In this document: in pieces, positions 5,345-5,985 of the stretch
Numbering within the stretch: the stretch's first letter is position 1
Layout: every line of letters starts with the position of its first letter
DNA from: Gammaproteobacteria bacterium
GTDB taxonomy: Bacteria > Pseudomonadota > Gammaproteobacteria > Chromatiales > Sedimenticolaceae
Reading direction: 5' to 3'
Length of the DNA: 5,985 bases
NCBI GenBank assembly: GCA_020445165.1
Contig: JAGRHE010000168.1
Coordinates: 1 to 5,985, forward strand
Translations under genes and position numbers: made by a program
Notes under the pieces: model-generated
What the model was told of the DNA's origin: nothing
Seen by the model: the letters and a program-made list of their open reading frames with translations, nothing else
Databases searched by the model: none

Positions 5345-5973
5345 GGTGTTTCTCCGTGGTTGGCGAGGCGGGCGCGCAGCGCAGCGTTTTCTGACGCGAG
5401 GTCGTCGAGGCGTTCATGCAGCGGGCGTACGGCCTCGCGGACCTGGTCTTCGGTGAAGCGCGGCGTGATGTGCTGCGAACAGTTCCAGTCGTAGGCCTGC
5501 AGGTGCAGGCGAAAGATGCGTTCGGGTGTTGCCTTGTAGCCGGGGACCGCGACCTGCTGAGTGAGCCCTGGATCAGCATCCAGCGCGAGCACGTCGACAC
5601 GTACATACATCTTCAGACGTGCACGCTGTGCGTAGTCCATCAGCAGCAGGCAGGCGCGGTCATCGGCGCTGACATTGCCGGTGCTGATGTATTGCCGGTT
5701 GCCGCGGTAGTCGGCGAAGGCGAGCGTGCGCTCGTCGAGTACCTTCAGAAAGCCGCGCGGGCCGCCGCGGTATTGCACGTAGGGCCAGCCGGTCTCGGAC
5801 ACGGTCGCGATATAGAAGCTGTCGCGCTCGTTGATGTACGCGGCGACGTTGTCGCTGAAGCGGTCGAAAGCGCGGTGGCCCTTGAAGTCGGACCATATCC
5901 GGTCGGCATTCATCTGCTTCTGCACGGTCTTGACGCTGGGCGTCAGCGCGATGTCGAGAAAGCCGTAGGCCAT
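5341..5973 (-). CDS. PNPOx-like (pyridoxamine 5'-phosphate oxidase family) putative flavin-binding protein
   Basis: This is a 210-residue protein of the split-barrel pyridoxamine 5'-phosphate oxidase-related superfamily, members of which bind FMN, F420 or haem. The N-terminal [21 protein letters not shown] (1-21) is a family lead-in. The barrel core covers about residues 38-130: [20 protein letters not shown] (44-63), [17 protein letters not shown] (64-80), [19 protein letters not shown] (83-101), and [11 protein letters not shown] (104-114) followed by [16 protein letters not shown]. The conserved RGGPRGF and GNRQY segments are typical of the uncharacterised subgroup, not of true PdxH, so oxidation of pyridoxamine phosphate should not be assumed. 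The C-terminal part carries [13 protein letters not shown] (161-173) and a short predicted coiled coil, [20 protein letters not shown] (182-201), which suggests dimerisation. ATG at 5973 is preceded by GGGAG at good spacing. Its TGA overlaps the DUF1348 ATG. Any operon promoter lies beyond the right edge of the window. Confidence 0.9.
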   Translation of the reverse strand: MAYGFLDIALTPSVKTVQKQMNADRIWSDFKGHRAFDRFSDNVAAYINERDSFYIATVSETGWPYVQYRGGPRGFLKVLDERTLAFADYRGNRQYISTGNVSADDRACLLLMDYAQRARLKMYVRVDVLALDADPGLTQQVAVPGYKATPERIFRLHLQAYDWNCSQHITPRFTEDQVREAVRPLHERLDDLASENAALRARLANHGETP

Positions 5974-5977
5974 GCAG

Positions 5978-5985
5978 AGTCTCCC
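5978..5985 (-). promoter_or_regulatory. Ribosome binding site of the PNPOx-like gene
   Basis: On the minus strand the window begins GGGAGACTCTGC directly before the ATG at 5973. GGGAG is a good Shine-Dalgarno match with a 7-base spacer, which supports this methionine as the start and shows that the gene is complete at its 5' end. Confidence 0.5.

Noticed and set aside
5022..5606. Minus-strand 194-residue ORF overlapping the DUF1348 and PNPOx-like genes
   Set aside because: It is in another frame of two well-recognised genes and is Arg/Ser/Pro-rich, as expected for a shadow frame.
1..5985. CRISPR array, tRNA/rRNA genes, complete insertion sequence
   Set aside because: No regularly spaced repeats, no tRNA T-loop or rRNA-like sequence, and no transposase domain or terminal inverted repeats were seen.

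Overview
The window is about 60% GC, with short gaps, tightly packed genes and GC-rich third codon positions. It looks like a Gram-negative proteobacterium, probably an environmental gamma- or betaproteobacterium. Support comes from a PEP-CTERM (exosortase) sorting signal, a DauA-like SulP permease with a STAS tail, and the PNPOx-like and DUF1348 proteins. Taxonomy is inferred from protein style only, since no search was possible.

Left part (1-1216): a small secreted protein of unknown function on the minus strand (240-524) lies head to head, 18 bp away, with a decayed gene on the plus strand (543-1216). The decayed gene encodes the LamG-like body of a PEP-CTERM protein. It has lost its signal peptide and 5' end, and a one-base frameshift near 1019 separates the body from an intact GTAYFDNV strand and a VPTP-type sorting signal. 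A TTCG-capped hairpin closes the region. Positions 1-239 show no convincing gene.

Middle (1217-4091): about 600 bp without a convincing gene leads to a full-length SulP anion permease (1826-3526, TTG start forced by an in-frame stop). About 375 bp more without a clear gene follow. Then comes a 52-codon remnant (3903-4061) that resembles the N-terminus of a pentapeptide-repeat protein but breaks off before any repeats. Both gene-poor stretches look like decayed DNA.

Right part (4092-5973, minus strand): an apparent three-gene operon transcribed from the right edge leftward. It encodes a PNPOx-fold flavoprotein-like protein, a DUF1348/NTF2-fold protein and an ECF-type sigma factor. The genes are joined by an ATGA and a GTGA overlap, which suggests translational coupling. 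The sigma factor carries an unusual N-terminal extension of about 105 residues with weak coding character. No anti-sigma factor follows it, only a 29-codon hydrophobic ORF abutting its stop. The most interesting hypothesis is that the PNPOx-like and NTF2-fold proteins form a sensing or processing module controlled by, or controlling, this apparently orphan sigma factor. No CRISPR array, tRNA, rRNA or complete mobile element was seen.
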